Part shown: positions 1 through 9,872 of the stretch, piece by piece
Position numbering within the stretch: position 1 is the stretch's first letter
Layout of the letters: each line of letters starts with the position of its first letter
From: JBFXCK01 sp050182275
GTDB taxonomy: Bacteria; Pseudomonadota; Alphaproteobacteria; SHNJ01
NCBI GenBank assembly: GCA_050182275.1
Contig: JBFXCK010000008.1
Location: forward strand, 1 to 63,219
Length of the DNA: 63,219 nucleotides
Direction of reading: 5' to 3'
Notes under the pieces: generated by a model
The model's input: the letters and a program-made list of their open reading frames with translations, nothing else
The model's database searches: none
What the model was told of the DNA's origin: nothing
Position numbers and translations under genes: made by a program

Positions 1-230
1 TGTTCAAGCAATGCCAAAATATCTTTGACATCCAGCCCTACCAAAGCCTGGCTGCCCAAAGTTTCTTCCAAGAGCGCCATCATTTGCTGCAGGCGCGGGT
101 CTTTTAACAATTCTTCGAATTTCTTTTGTTCGGCGCTGGCGGCGCGCGGACGTTCGCTGCCTTCCGCTTCGCCCCAAGGGGAAGCGGTGGAAATTTGGCT
201 CGTTCTGGGCTTTTCTAAGACTGCCGACAT
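1..230 (-). CDS. hypothetical protein, partial (3' end outside window)
   Basis: An open frame starts at ATG 228-230 on the minus strand and runs off the left edge without a stop, giving about 76 residues. The visible part has a polar, Pro/Ser-rich start (residues 1-30) followed by a charged helical stretch with KKFEELLKDPRLQQMM near residues 38-53. No family was recognised. It is divergent from the pterin dehydratase gene, separated by about 150 nt. Confidence 0.55.
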   Translation of the reverse strand, partial: MSAVLEKPRTSQISTASPWGEAEGSERPRAASAEQKKFEELLKDPRLQQMMALLEETLGSQALVGLDVKDILALLE

Positions 231-380
231 TATCTAACCTTATGAAAAACAATGGTAATTCTCTTAAGCAGGCGCACAGTGTTATACTATAACAAATATT
301 TGTCAAGCCCTATCCATCAATAAAAGTGGATAACCTTATTTAGGGCAGAAAAGCTTGGAATAAGCCTTTATAATAAGCCA

Positions 381-674
381 ATGTCTGTATCTTCTCTTCT
401 TCCCGAAAATCAAATTAATGATGCGCTCAAAACCCTCTCCGGCTGGCAAGTGGCCGGCGGCAAACGCGCTTTGCAAAAAACTTTTGAATTCAAGGATTTT
501 AACGAGGCCTGGGGCTTTATGAGCCAGGTGGCGTTGAAAGCCGAGAAAATGAACCATCATCCCGAATGGTTCAATGTTTATAATAAAGTTGAAGTCAAAC
601 TTTCCACGCATGATGCTGGCGGCATCACCGATAAAGATATCAAGCTCGCCGCTTTTATGAATCAACTTTTATGA
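381..674 (+). CDS. phhB: 4a-hydroxytetrahydrobiopterin dehydratase (pterin-4a-carbinolamine dehydratase)
   Basis: This 97-residue protein matches the PCD/DCoH family in length and motifs. It has the family's HHPEW signature (around residues 57-61) and a downstream LSTHDAGGIT segment, which form the pterin site. The enzyme dehydrates 4a-hydroxytetrahydropterin so that the cofactor of aromatic amino acid hydroxylases can be recycled in the cytosol. No phenylalanine hydroxylase is seen nearby, so the partner here is unknown. Its TGA overlaps the next ATG (ATGA), implying translational coupling with the membrane protein downstream. Confidence 0.9.
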   Translation: MSVSSLLPENQINDALKTLSGWQVAGGKRALQKTFEFKDFNEAWGFMSQVALKAEKMNHHPEWFNVYNKVEVKLSTHDAGGITDKDIKLAAFMNQLL

Positions 675-1198
675 GCGAACCCAAACATCATTCCGCCGTT
701 CATTACAGCTGGCTATTGATTTTGCCGGTATGGGCCTTGGCGCTTACCATTTTAACGGGCAGCGAAGACCGCTTAACCGAACCCGCCTTGGAATTATTGC
801 TGAATTACGGCGCCGTGCTGCTGGCGTTTTGCGGCGCCGCGCATTGGGGGCTGGCGGCGGCCAATTATGGCGGCACGGCTGCTTTGGGCATGCGCTATAC
901 ATTGGGCATTATTCCGATGCTATTGGCGTTCGGCGCTTTGCTCTTGCCCGATTTTCAAGGCATGTCATTCTTGTGTGGCGGTTTTTTGGCGGCCTTGGCG
1001 ATCGATTATCATTTAACCGCGCGGGGCTTTGCGCCCCTTTGGTACCGGCGCATGCAAAGCTTTTTAACTTGGGGCGTGATTATCGCCTTAGGGCTGGTTA
1101 CCTGGTATTTGCAGCGGGACCAAAGCGGCCCGTTGTTTGGCGATTTGATCGGCCTTAAACAAATAATAGGCGGCGCCAATGATAATACAGGCCCCTAA
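671..1198 (+). CDS. DUF3429-like integral membrane protein
   Basis: The 175-residue protein has about five hydrophobic segments. A conserved-looking stretch, NYGAVLLAFCGAAHWGLA near residues 44-61, resembles the core of the DUF3429 family, whose function is unknown. It overlaps the upstream phhB stop by 4 nt. Its last 111 nt also overlap the 3' end of the convergent EamA gene, a large antisense overlap. The family assignment is by eye. Confidence 0.7.
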   Translation: MSEPKHHSAVHYSWLLILPVWALALTILTGSEDRLTEPALELLLNYGAVLLAFCGAAHWGLAAANYGGTAALGMRYTLGIIPMLLAFGALLLPDFQGMSFLCGGFLAALAIDYHLTARGFAPLWYRRMQSFLTWGVIIALGLVTWYLQRDQSGPLFGDLIGLKQIIGGANDNTGP

Positions 1199-2044
1199 AA
1201 CCGTGAAATGATCGGGGATATCGCCGAAAATAAAATAGCCAAAGGCGCCGGTGAACAAAATATTCAAATAGCCGAAGGGCGCCAAGAAGCTGGCGGGCGC
1301 TAAACGGTAAGCCTGCACCATGGTCCAGTGTGCGCCCACGCTCACCAGCCCGATGCTAAGGAATAATATCCATTCTGCATCGGTCATCGGTTGCCAATAA
1401 TAAATTCCTAAGGGCGCCAAAAGCAGGGTGGTCAGCAGCGAAAACCAGGCAATGATCGAAAGCGGATTTTCGGTATCGCTTAATTCTTTCACCAAGGTAA
1501 CGCTAATCGCGGCCAAAACGGTTCCCAAAACGGCGATCCAATAGGCCGGATGCAATTCGCCGCTGCCCAAGGTGTGAGGCCGCAACAGCAAAGCCACGCC
1601 GGCCAAGCCGGTTAAGGTTGCAATCCAGCGCGGCGCGGTTACGCGTTCTTTCAAAAAGAGGGCGGCCAGAATCACGATAAAAACCGGGCGGGCGAAGCTA
1701 ATCGCGTTTTGATCGGCCAAAGGAATATGAATCACCGCATAAAAAATGCAGGCCATCGAGAACACGCCGTTGACCGAGCGCCAAATTTGCATCTTAAGCC
1801 GGTCGGTGGTGAAAACTTGGGGCAGGCCGTAATAAAAAATAAAAGGCAGCAAAACCAAGAGCGAGGAGAAAGAGCGGCTGAAAGTCACCTGCCAAAAGGG
1901 CAAACCCTGGCCGATATATTTGGCCAAAGCGCCCATGGTGCAGAATAAAAATCCGGAAAGAATCGTCCACCAAATCGCCCGGTTAACGGGATTCAGCCGT
2001 AAGAAATATTGACCGGGGGCAAAGAAGGGGTTTGACGGAATCAT
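1088..2044 (-). CDS. EamA/DMT-family transporter
   Basis: The 318-residue protein has roughly ten hydrophobic helices arranged as two EamA-like halves. Typical DMT features include a first-half motif FSRSFSSLLVLLPF and a second-half LAPASFLAPFGYLNILF. Members export or import small metabolites such as amino acids, nucleotides or S-adenosylmethionine, and the substrate here cannot be assigned. It is convergent with and overlaps the DUF3429-like gene by 111 nt, and is divergent from the acetoacetyl-CoA synthetase gene. Confidence 0.85.
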   Translation of the reverse strand: MIPSNPFFAPGQYFLRLNPVNRAIWWTILSGFLFCTMGALAKYIGQGLPFWQVTFSRSFSSLLVLLPFIFYYGLPQVFTTDRLKMQIWRSVNGVFSMACIFYAVIHIPLADQNAISFARPVFIVILAALFLKERVTAPRWIATLTGLAGVALLLRPHTLGSGELHPAYWIAVLGTVLAAISVTLVKELSDTENPLSIIAWFSLLTTLLLAPLGIYYWQPMTDAEWILFLSIGLVSVGAHWTMVQAYRLAPASFLAPFGYLNILFTGAFGYFIFGDIPDHFTVLGACIIIGAAYYLFKADQIAKQRAALVPLQIPGNQP

Positions 2045-2095
2045 TTAAAAAGGCCTATTTTACCGCTAGCTTAAAATTATGGCGAAAGTATAAAC

Positions 2096-4081
2096 ATGAT
2101 AGCCGTTCCCATGCCAAGCCCTAATCAAGAAAAACCTTTATGGCAGCCCGATTCCACGACTTTGGCGGGGTGCGCCATGGCGCGTTTTCAAATGCTGGCG
2201 GGGGTGAAGGCGGGGCGGCCGTTGAATAATTATGCGGCGCTTCATCAATGGTCGATCGAATCCAGCGCCAGTTTTTGGGATTTGGTATGGGATTTTTCTG
2301 GCGTGATCGGCGAAAAAGGGAAAATCATTTTAAAAGACGGCCAGATGATGCCGGGCGCTAAATGGTTCCCTGATGCCAAGCTTAATTTCGCTGAAAATTT
2401 GTTGCGTCCCGCTGAAAAAAACCCCGAGCCTTTGATTTATTTTCAAGGCGAGGACAAGCTCGAATTAAGCTTCACCAAAGAGCAAATGATCCAGGAGGTG
2501 GCGGCCTTGGCCGCGCATCTCAAGAAGCTTGGCGTCAAGCCGGGGGATAGGATCGCGGCCTATATCCCGAACCTGCCGCATGCGGTGATGGGCATGCTGG
2601 CGGCCAGCAGCATGGGCGCGGTGTGGTCGTCTTGCTCGCCCGATTTCGGCGTGCAGGGGATTTATGACCGCTTCGGGCAGATTGAGCCGCGCGTGCTTAT
2701 CGTGGCCGACGGTTATTTTTATAAGGGCCAGGCCCTTGATTGTTTGGAAAAAGCGAAAGAAGTTTGCGCCAAAATCCCCAGCATCGAATCAATTGTGGTG
2801 ATTCCCTATACCCAAAGCGCCCCTGATTTAAAGAATTTTCCCAAAGCCAGGCTATGGAACGAAATAACCGAAGAATATAAAGGCGCTAAACTTGAATTTA
2901 CGCGCCTGCCTTTTAATCATCCGCTTTATATTATGTTTTCCTCGGGCACGACCGGGATTCCCAAATGCATCGTCCATGGCGCGGGCGGAACGTTATTGCA
3001 GCATTTAAAGGAACATCAATTGCATTGCGATATCAAGCCGGGCGATCGCGTTTTCTATTACACGACTTGCGGCTGGATGATGTGGAATTGGCTGGCGTCG
3101 GCGATCGCCAGCCAGGCAAGCTTGATTTTGTTCGATGGATTCCCTTTCCAGCGCAAAGGGCAAATTATTTTCGATGTTTTGCAAAAATACCGCGCCACCT
3201 TATTCGGCACGGCGGCGAAATTTATCGATGCGGTGGCGAAACTTGGCTTATCGCCCGCCAAAACACATGATTTATCAACCATCCGCCTGATCACCTCAAC
3301 CGGCTCGCCGCTTTCGCCGGAAGGTTTTGATTATGTCTATCAGCATATTCAACCACGCGCGCAATTGGCCTCGATTTCCGGCGGCACCGATATTGTGTCG
3401 TGTTTTGTCTTGGGCAATCCGTTCAGCCCGGTATGGCGCGGCGAAATCCAAGGCCCGGGTTTGGGATTATCTATTGAAGTATGGAATGAAATGGAACAAC
3501 GGGTGAAAGAAGAAAAGGGTGAATTGATTTGCACCAAACCCTTTCCCTGCATGCCGGTCGGCTTTTGGAATGATCATGATGGCAAAAAATATCATGCCGC
3601 CTATTTCGCTAAATTCCCCAATGTCTGGTGCCATGGCGATTATTGCGAGGAAACCAAGCATGGCGGCTTTATTATTTATGGCCGCTCCGACGCCACCCTT
3701 AACCCCGGCGGTGTCAGGATTGGCACGGCCGAAATTTACCGCCCTGTCGAACAGTTGGATGAAATCGAAGAATCGATCGTGGTGGGGCAGGATTTCGATA
3801 ATGATGTCAGGGTGATTTTATTTGTGAAATTGCGCGCCGGGCATGATTTGGATGAGGCGCTGATCAACAAAATCAAAGCCAAAATCAGGGCCGAGGCTTC
3901 CCCGCGCCACGTGCCCGCCAAAATTATTCAAGTCGCCGACATTCCGCGCACCAAATCGGGGAAGATTGTGGAATTGGCGGTGCGCGAGATTATTCACGGC
4001 CGCCCTGTCAAAAACGCCGACGCGCTCGCCAATCCCGAGGCGCTGGAGCATTTTAAAAATCTGGCGGAATTAAAACTTTAA
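2096..4081 (+). CDS. aacS: acetoacetyl-CoA synthetase (acetoacetate-CoA ligase)
   Basis: The 661-residue product has the length of an acetoacetate-CoA ligase in the ANL superfamily. It shows the N-terminal extension, then WFPDAKLNFAENLL, typical of this subgroup. The P-loop FSSGTTGIPK lies near residue 282, the adenylate-binding SGGTD near residue 428 and the C-terminal catalytic lysine in RTKSGKIVE near residue 623. It would activate acetoacetate with ATP and CoA in the cytosol, feeding ketone bodies or polyhydroxybutyrate breakdown products into acetyl-CoA or lipid synthesis. ATG 2096 is used; ATG 2111 is an alternative. The stop shares 4 nt with the convergent downstream gene. Confidence 0.92.
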   Translation: MIAVPMPSPNQEKPLWQPDSTTLAGCAMARFQMLAGVKAGRPLNNYAALHQWSIESSASFWDLVWDFSGVIGEKGKIILKDGQMMPGAKWFPDAKLNFAENLLRPAEKNPEPLIYFQGEDKLELSFTKEQMIQEVAALAAHLKKLGVKPGDRIAAYIPNLPHAVMGMLAASSMGAVWSSCSPDFGVQGIYDRFGQIEPRVLIVADGYFYKGQALDCLEKAKEVCAKIPSIESIVVIPYTQSAPDLKNFPKARLWNEITEEYKGAKLEFTRLPFNHPLYIMFSSGTTGIPKCIVHGAGGTLLQHLKEHQLHCDIKPGDRVFYYTTCGWMMWNWLASAIASQASLILFDGFPFQRKGQIIFDVLQKYRATLFGTAAKFIDAVAKLGLSPAKTHDLSTIRLITSTGSPLSPEGFDYVYQHIQPRAQLASISGGTDIVSCFVLGNPFSPVWRGEIQGPGLGLSIEVWNEMEQRVKEEKGELICTKPFPCMPVGFWNDHDGKKYHAAYFAKFPNVWCHGDYCEETKHGGFIIYGRSDATLNPGGVRIGTAEIYRPVEQLDEIEESIVVGQDFDNDVRVILFVKLRAGHDLDEALINKIKAKIRAEASPRHVPAKIIQVADIPRTKSGKIVELAVREIIHGRPVKNADALANPEALEHFKNLAELKL

Positions 4082-4617
4082 GCCCGTGCCCGTACCAATG
4101 GACCCAGAGCATAGGCTCTATGCCGCCTGCGGCTAAGCCCGGCGACCCGTGTTTTAATGCCAAACCCGGTTAAGGTTAAGGTTGCCAAGGCGCCCGGCAC
4201 GTTTATATAGACCGACTTTCCAAAGTCAAAAGCGGGAATTTTGGCCGTTATTTGCGTCCTTAGTTCCGGATTTCCTGGAATTTGATTATAGGTGAAAGCC
4301 CTATCTAAGCTAGATGTTTCATTTTTGCTCAGTAGTACCGTTTTTTCCCCGCGGTTTTTCGCATCAAGAACAAGTTGGTAAACTGTATCGGCGTTGGGGG
4401 TTGAATTTGATACCAGGCCCTTTCCTTGGCGCACTTGATAGGCATTCTCATTTTCAATAATACGAATACCGCTAATGGCCTCGGCCTGTTGGGCTGTGGC
4501 ATGGGCAAGTTCCGCATTGGCCGAGCTGGCGTCGGGCCAGCCCCGGATTAAGGTAGCGGCGAAAGTAACGACACCAACCGCAATCGCCGGATAAAAGAAT
4601 TTGTTGTAATCGCGCAT
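4078..4617 (-). CDS. hypothetical membrane-anchored protein
   Basis: The 179-residue protein is not recognised. One N-terminal hydrophobic segment (about residues 8-24) suggests an inner-membrane anchor or uncleaved signal, followed by a polar region with repeated Ala/Glu helical character. The final 25 residues are Arg/Ala-rich. The start has a clear upstream AGGAG on the minus strand. The gene is convergent with aacS, sharing 4 nt at the stops, and divergent from the HD-type gene. Confidence 0.6.
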   Translation of the reverse strand: MRDYNKFFYPAIAVGVVTFAATLIRGWPDASSANAELAHATAQQAEAISGIRIIENENAYQVRQGKGLVSNSTPNADTVYQLVLDAKNRGEKTVLLSKNETSSLDRAFTYNQIPGNPELRTQITAKIPAFDFGKSVYINVPGALATLTLTGFGIKTRVAGLSRRRHRAYALGPLVRARA

Positions 4618-4811
4618 TTTTTTCTCCTATAGATTTTGATTATGAAAGTTGGTATTTGGAAAACTATAGCCAACTATTAATAGAACGAAGTAATACATAT
4701 TAGAATGGCTGTAATGCGCTGTAAACATTTCAAAAATCGACAAAAAGTACATTGTCATCAAAGCGTCAAAAAAAGCTTGTAGCGTTTGGCGCATCAACAA
4801 AGGAGCGGTTT

Positions 4812-6536
4812 ATGGAAAGAATGTTTGAAATTGATGTTTTAAATTCCGAATTAAAAGCCTGGCAAGCAACTATCAGCAAATCGATAGTGTTATTGGGCGG
4901 CAGGCCGATGGAAGAAAAATTCTTCTCTCTCGTCAAGGGCGCGATGGCAGCCACAACCCGCACCTATCACGATTTAGGCCATGGGGGAGCCATGTCTTCC
5001 GTCACCGATTGGGAGCGCGAGCAATTAGCCGCCCGCTTTGGTTTGAAAGATTTTGGCGTACGTATGTCCAATGTCATCATCTTGGCTGGCTTTGTGCATG
5101 ACATTGTCTATGCCCATGTCGATGGCGGCGTCACGCCTGAAATCAGGGAAATCATTTCGCCCTATTGCGAACCCGTAACGCCGGAAAACGAAAAACAATG
5201 GAAAGTTAAAGAGCAAATTCCTGATGATCCCATCGTCGAAATAGTATTGGGCATTTTTGGAATCGACAGAGGCAAAACCCTTTCCATCATGCCGGCCGAG
5301 CAGAATGAATTCTTAAGCGCCTTGGTCGGCGCAAGATGGCTGCAAAAGCAGGGGTTGGATATGAAAACCATCGCCGCGATTGTCACGGCCGTGGAGGCAA
5401 CCAAGCCCTTCCGCACCCAGGCGCATTTCAGCGATCTGGAAAACCGCCTTGTCGCAACCAGCCAGACGCTTGGCCTTGATCTAGCCCAAGAAGAAATTGA
5501 CCACGCCATGTATGGCGCGACCTTCCTGGCCAACAAAGACGTGTACGGTTTTGCCGGCAATGGCGAGAAAAAGGCAGGCGAACGTTTGCTGGAATATTTG
5601 CGCGGCACCTGGAAATTAATTCCCGAATTTGATGCCAGTTTGCGCACCAGCGAAGTAACGCCGCAGCAATACCGCCAGGCTTTGGTCAATAATTTGAATT
5701 TCGTCAAATTCTTGTTGTCCGACCACCGCCACCGCACTGTATTTCATTTCCACAATGGCGGGGATGGAGTTCAATATCCTGCCGAAAATGAAATAGAGGG
5801 GCTTCATGAAACCGTGCAAGAAACCTTGAAAGCCGCCGAGCTGTATTTGAAAACCAAAATCGCTTCGGCTTCTTTGGTGGAGGCAATCGGGGTTTATTGC
5901 GGCGCCGTTACGTATCATCCTGGTCGGGCTAATATTACCCTTTCCGATTTGGTGGCGGGTTCGGCCAATCATTTGGACCGTTACCGCATTCCTTATTTCG
6001 CGGTTGAACCGCGGGTTAATGGCAGCAACCGGGAACAGGCTGATGAGCGTTCTTTGGCTTTAACCGGCGAAAGCTTGAATGACGAGGCAACCCACGCCGA
6101 TATCGTGATCAAAGCTTTGCGCAGCCGCGGCGATAACCCGGCCTTTGGTTTCGATGTCGCGCGCTCGCCGCTTGGCCAATTCTTATTCGAGGCGTTAAAG
6201 CAAAAGGACATTGGCTATATGGTGGAGTTATCGCAACGCACAATGGGCAATGATAAAGTGGCCACAACGCCGGAAGAGAAAACCGAACAAGCAATGCGCT
6301 TTTTAATCGCCGCTAAGCGGTTGATAGGGCCACGCGCTTTGTCGGTAGTGGTGCAAACGGTGCGCGATGTGCAAACGCGCAATGCCCATTCCCGCCGCCA
6401 TCAGCATCTTAGCAGCTTGTCGGACCGTTTGGTGCAAGAAGCGCTGCAGGCTTCAGGCGATCCGGCGGCCAGGGAAAAACGGTCGGCTGCTGCGTTCAAG
6501 CGGTTGGAGAGGATGAGGGTCGGCAACTTGCGCTAA
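4812..6536 (+). CDS. hypothetical protein with HD-superfamily-like N-terminal region
   Basis: ATG 4812 is preferred to the upstream TTG 4752 because AAAGGAG (4799-4805) sits 6 nt before it. The product has 574 residues. Near the N-terminus TYHDLGH is followed about 45 residues later by AGFVHDIVY. This spacing resembles the metal-binding H...HD arrangement of predicted HD-superfamily phosphohydrolases (COG4339-like, YHxxxH...HDxxY). The large helical C-terminal part is not recognised. A soluble phosphohydrolase is a reasonable inference, but the substrate is unknown. The stop overlaps the convergent neighbour by 4 nt. Confidence 0.7.
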   Translation: MERMFEIDVLNSELKAWQATISKSIVLLGGRPMEEKFFSLVKGAMAATTRTYHDLGHGGAMSSVTDWEREQLAARFGLKDFGVRMSNVIILAGFVHDIVYAHVDGGVTPEIREIISPYCEPVTPENEKQWKVKEQIPDDPIVEIVLGIFGIDRGKTLSIMPAEQNEFLSALVGARWLQKQGLDMKTIAAIVTAVEATKPFRTQAHFSDLENRLVATSQTLGLDLAQEEIDHAMYGATFLANKDVYGFAGNGEKKAGERLLEYLRGTWKLIPEFDASLRTSEVTPQQYRQALVNNLNFVKFLLSDHRHRTVFHFHNGGDGVQYPAENEIEGLHETVQETLKAAELYLKTKIASASLVEAIGVYCGAVTYHPGRANITLSDLVAGSANHLDRYRIPYFAVEPRVNGSNREQADERSLALTGESLNDEATHADIVIKALRSRGDNPAFGFDVARSPLGQFLFEALKQKDIGYMVELSQRTMGNDKVATTPEEKTEQAMRFLIAAKRLIGPRALSVVVQTVRDVQTRNAHSRRHQHLSSLSDRLVQEALQASGDPAAREKRSAAAFKRLERMRVGNLR

Positions 6537-7543
6537 GCGCGCGTTAGCAAACGGCCTTTTTGCCAAAGCAGAACAAAATCTTTTGCTGATTTTTGTTCCG
6601 GCGCGGGCTTGTTTTGCGGTTTGCCGTCATTGGCTTCTTTCAAGTCATTATTCATTTTGAGTAAAACACCGGCCAATTTGATGCTAAGATTATCGCCAAA
6701 ATCAAGGTCGATAAAGTTCATCGCCACGGTGACATAATCGTTCAAGACCAAGGGCGCGCCCTTAAGCTGGCGCCGGCATTCCGCCATTTGCTGCGGCAAC
6801 AGGCGGTCGATTTCCTGCGCGGCGCGGAAGGCGGAAATAATAGCGGCAGCCCTGGCCTTAACCTGCTTCTCGCCAATTTCGGCGCGGCGCTGCAAATAGG
6901 CGTATATGTCTTCCAAGGATTTCAGCAAAGAATCGGCTTGCGGGCCGTTGGGTTCGTCAAAAAAACTTTTGCCCAAAACAGTCACCACATCTCCCAAAGA
7001 CGGGGTGAAATCGGGATTTCCTTCCCGGTTAGGCGCAAAGGCCTTGTATAGCAAATCAAAGTGCGCCTGATAGGCGGCCAGCATCACATTGCCGCTTTGC
7101 ATGGCGAAAAGTATTTCTTTAGATTCGGGCTGGTCTTTTAAAGGCGGCTGGCTTAGTTTTTTAATATAGCCGTCATTAATGAATTGCAGAATCGAGCAAA
7201 TCTCCCCGCGCTTAGCGGCATCCTGCTCGGCAAAAAAACATTTTTTGCCTTTGGCAAGGATTTTGTCCCATTCCGCCGATTCGGGTTTTATCTCGGCCGG
7301 CAGAGCGCCCACTTTTTCTTCGCCCAATAAATGATAAAGCTGCATAGCGCCCAGCATTGAACGCATTAAAGGAGCCGGATCTTCCCTAGCGCTTTGCTGG
7401 CGGCGCCAGCGGGCGGCAGTTTCATAATTGTAAGAACCTGCCGGAATAGGGGTTTCCGCTGGCGGGTTTTTGATAATAATATCCGGTAGGCCGGAACCCG
7501 GCAGCAAGCTCAAACTGATGACACTGGCGGCGATAAAACGCAT
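6533..7543 (-). CDS. hypothetical exported protein
   Basis: The 336-residue protein begins with a short signal-like sequence (about residues 1-18, hydrophobic core then Gly/Ser) and continues as a mostly helical polar protein with several Gln/Ala-rich helices. Two Cys residues near 101 and 114 could form a disulfide in the periplasm. No family is recognised. It converges with the HD-type gene, and its start lies 135 nt from divergent rlmN. Confidence 0.6.
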   Translation of the reverse strand: MRFIAASVISLSLLPGSGLPDIIIKNPPAETPIPAGSYNYETAARWRRQQSAREDPAPLMRSMLGAMQLYHLLGEEKVGALPAEIKPESAEWDKILAKGKKCFFAEQDAAKRGEICSILQFINDGYIKKLSQPPLKDQPESKEILFAMQSGNVMLAAYQAHFDLLYKAFAPNREGNPDFTPSLGDVVTVLGKSFFDEPNGPQADSLLKSLEDIYAYLQRRAEIGEKQVKARAAAIISAFRAAQEIDRLLPQQMAECRRQLKGAPLVLNDYVTVAMNFIDLDFGDNLSIKLAGVLLKMNNDLKEANDGKPQNKPAPEQKSAKDFVLLWQKGRLLTRA

Positions 7544-7677
7544 ATTTACCCTTCAATTATTATGGTTATTGAATCGGCCCATCATAGGCATCTGCTTCCT
7601 AAGAGGCAAGCGGGCAAAGGTTAAAATCCAAATCCGCTGGCCAGGATGGCGGATTTCCGTTATATAGATTCTTTACA

Positions 7678-8838
7678 ATGCATAAAAACGGCTATGAAGC
7701 CATGAACGCATACGCGCAAATTATCGAACCCAGCCAGGCCGAAGACAAGCGCCAAAACCTGATCGGGCTTGATTTAACCGAATTGGCCGAAGTCTTGGCC
7801 CAATTCAACTTGCCCAAATTCCGCGCCAAGCAATTATGGTATTGGATTTATCACCGCGGCCTAACCGATTTTGCCGGCATGGCTAATATTTCCAAACCCA
7901 CGCGCGAAATTTTGGCCCGGCATTTCACCTTAAGCCGCCCTGCCGTGGTCAGCGCGCAATTATCGAACGATGGCACGCGCAAATGGCTGCTTCGTTTTCC
8001 CGATAATAATGAAATCGAAACAGTGTTAATCCCGGAAGAAGACCGGGGCACGTTATGCATTTCCAGCCAAGTCGGCTGCACCCTGACTTGCAAATTCTGC
8101 CATACCGGCACCCAAAAATTGGTGCGCAATCTTACCGCCGCTGAAATTATTTCCCAAATCATGCTGGCGCGCGATGCGGTTGGCGAATGGCCGGCCCCTA
8201 AAGAAGGGCGGCAAATTTCCAATATTGTGCTGATGGGCATGGGCGAACCTTTATACAATTTTGAAAACGTCAAAAAGGCCATGCAAATCGTGATGACCGA
8301 AGGCGGGATCGCCATTTCCAAGCGCCGGATTACCTTATCCACTTCCGGCGTGGTGCCGATGATCAAGCGGGCGGGCGAGGAAATCGGCGTCAATTTGGCG
8401 ATTTCCTTGCATGCCGTGACCGATGAATTGCGCGATATATTGGTGCCGCTCAATAAAAAATACCCCTTGGCCGAGCTTTTGCAGGCCTGCCGCGATTATC
8501 CGGGTGCGGCCAATTCCAGGCGTATTACTTTTGAATATGTCATGCTAAAGGGCGTCAACGATTCCCCGGCCGAAGCCCGCCAATTGGTGCGGCTGTTGAA
8601 AAATATTCCGGCCAAGGTGAATTTAATCCCTTTCAACCCCTGGCCCGGCGCGCCCTATGAATGTTCCAGCGACGAGGCGATTGAAAAATTCGGCGATATT
8701 GTCAATGCCGCCGGCTATGCCTCGCCCATCCGCCAGCCAAGGGGCCGCGATATTCTGGCGGCTTGCGGGCAATTAAAAAGCGAAACCGTGAAGGAGCGCG
8801 CCAGCGCCAAGTGGAAAGCGGCCCCCGCCGCAATCTAA
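7678..8838 (+). CDS. rlmN: dual-specificity RNA methyltransferase RlmN (radical SAM)
   Basis: The 386-residue protein matches RlmN throughout. It has an N-terminal helical domain, the radical SAM cluster motif CTLTCKFC (Cys134, Cys138, Cys141) and an upstream TLCISSQVG. A GMGEPLYN glycine-rich SAM motif follows, as does the C-terminal AACGQL that supplies the catalytic cysteine. It installs 2-methyladenosine at A2503 of 23S rRNA and at A37 of some tRNAs. Start ATG 7678 is assumed; ATG 7702 is possible, since neither has a strong ribosome binding site. Confidence 0.95.
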   Translation: MHKNGYEAMNAYAQIIEPSQAEDKRQNLIGLDLTELAEVLAQFNLPKFRAKQLWYWIYHRGLTDFAGMANISKPTREILARHFTLSRPAVVSAQLSNDGTRKWLLRFPDNNEIETVLIPEEDRGTLCISSQVGCTLTCKFCHTGTQKLVRNLTAAEIISQIMLARDAVGEWPAPKEGRQISNIVLMGMGEPLYNFENVKKAMQIVMTEGGIAISKRRITLSTSGVVPMIKRAGEEIGVNLAISLHAVTDELRDILVPLNKKYPLAELLQACRDYPGAANSRRITFEYVMLKGVNDSPAEARQLVRLLKNIPAKVNLIPFNPWPGAPYECSSDEAIEKFGDIVNAAGYASPIRQPRGRDILAACGQLKSETVKERASAKWKAAPAAI

Positions 8839-8929
8839 AGCTAAGGGTATTAATAATTCTTCCCCTTGCGGATAAAAAAAATTTTCGCTAAGTATTTCCC
8901 ATCAAATTTTAAATAAAATTCAGGAGTGG

Positions 8930-9847
8930 ATGATGAGCCGTACAATGTCCCGCCTAAGGCGGCCGCCGGTGCCGACAATAGAAGCGCATTTTGGCGAGAT
9001 CAGCCCGGAATGCTTTCCCCCCGCTTTTGGGCAGCAAACTTTGAAAATCGGTTTGCGCCGCCTAAAAGACGCGCTTGCTCATTTTGATGAAAATGAAGAT
9101 GAAGATGTCATCGTGCGAGCGCTCATGGATGTTTCTTATATCCGTGAAGTGTGTGAAAAGCGGCCTTATTGGTTGCAGGAAGATAATGGCGATATGATCG
9201 CCGCACTTCACCATAAAGTCATAACGCAGATACGGGCCGGCCACCCCTTTTATCAAGAGCAGGCCTTAAGAAAAATCAGCCAGGATCTTGGCGTGATTTT
9301 AGAAATTGCTATTTTGAATTTGCCGCGTCCTTTATCTACAAATCTCGCCTACCAGGCGGTGCATTTATACGCAATGGCCAAATCCGACTCTCCGGCCATA
9401 CGAAGGGAGAAATATGGCGATGCCGCAGAAAATCCTGGCCGTATTTTAACAATGGCTTTGAAGAAAACCCCGCCCGAATGCATCAAGGCAGCCACATATT
9501 TTTTACTGGCCGATATTTTTAAGCGAATGAACGATTTACCACAGGAAGATTCAGCACAACTTCGAAAGAAACGGCAATGCCGTTTATATGCCAATGTTTC
9601 AGCCTTAGCTTTGATAGCTGCCAACGCCCCTTCGGTTGTAGACAGCAAAATTATTCCTTTTACCCATCAAGGCAAGAATTGGGTTGATTTGGTGGCCGTT
9701 TTAACTGAAGCGGCAAAAGACCCCTTTGATTTGGCATTGCCTAGGATTTCTTTAAATAACTTAGTGCAATTATTAACAGATAAAGATTCCTGGGATTCTT
9801 TAGGACGCATAGAAAAAGGCCACCACCCCCTTCAACTATCGCGTTAA
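8930..9847 (+). CDS. hypothetical protein
   Basis: The 305-residue soluble protein is not recognised. It is predominantly helical with an acidic patch (DENEDED near residues 52-58) and no signal peptide or membrane helix. CAGGAG lies just upstream of tandem ATGs at 8930 and 8933. An A/T-rich hairpin follows the stop, so it is probably a single-gene transcript. Confidence 0.6.
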   Translation: MMSRTMSRLRRPPVPTIEAHFGEISPECFPPAFGQQTLKIGLRRLKDALAHFDENEDEDVIVRALMDVSYIREVCEKRPYWLQEDNGDMIAALHHKVITQIRAGHPFYQEQALRKISQDLGVILEIAILNLPRPLSTNLAYQAVHLYAMAKSDSPAIRREKYGDAAENPGRILTMALKKTPPECIKAATYFLLADIFKRMNDLPQEDSAQLRKKRQCRLYANVSALALIAANAPSVVDSKIIPFTHQGKNWVDLVAVLTEAAKDPFDLALPRISLNNLVQLLTDKDSWDSLGRIEKGHHPLQLSR

Positions 9848-9872
9848 ACACTATAAACCCCAGAAAACCGCA

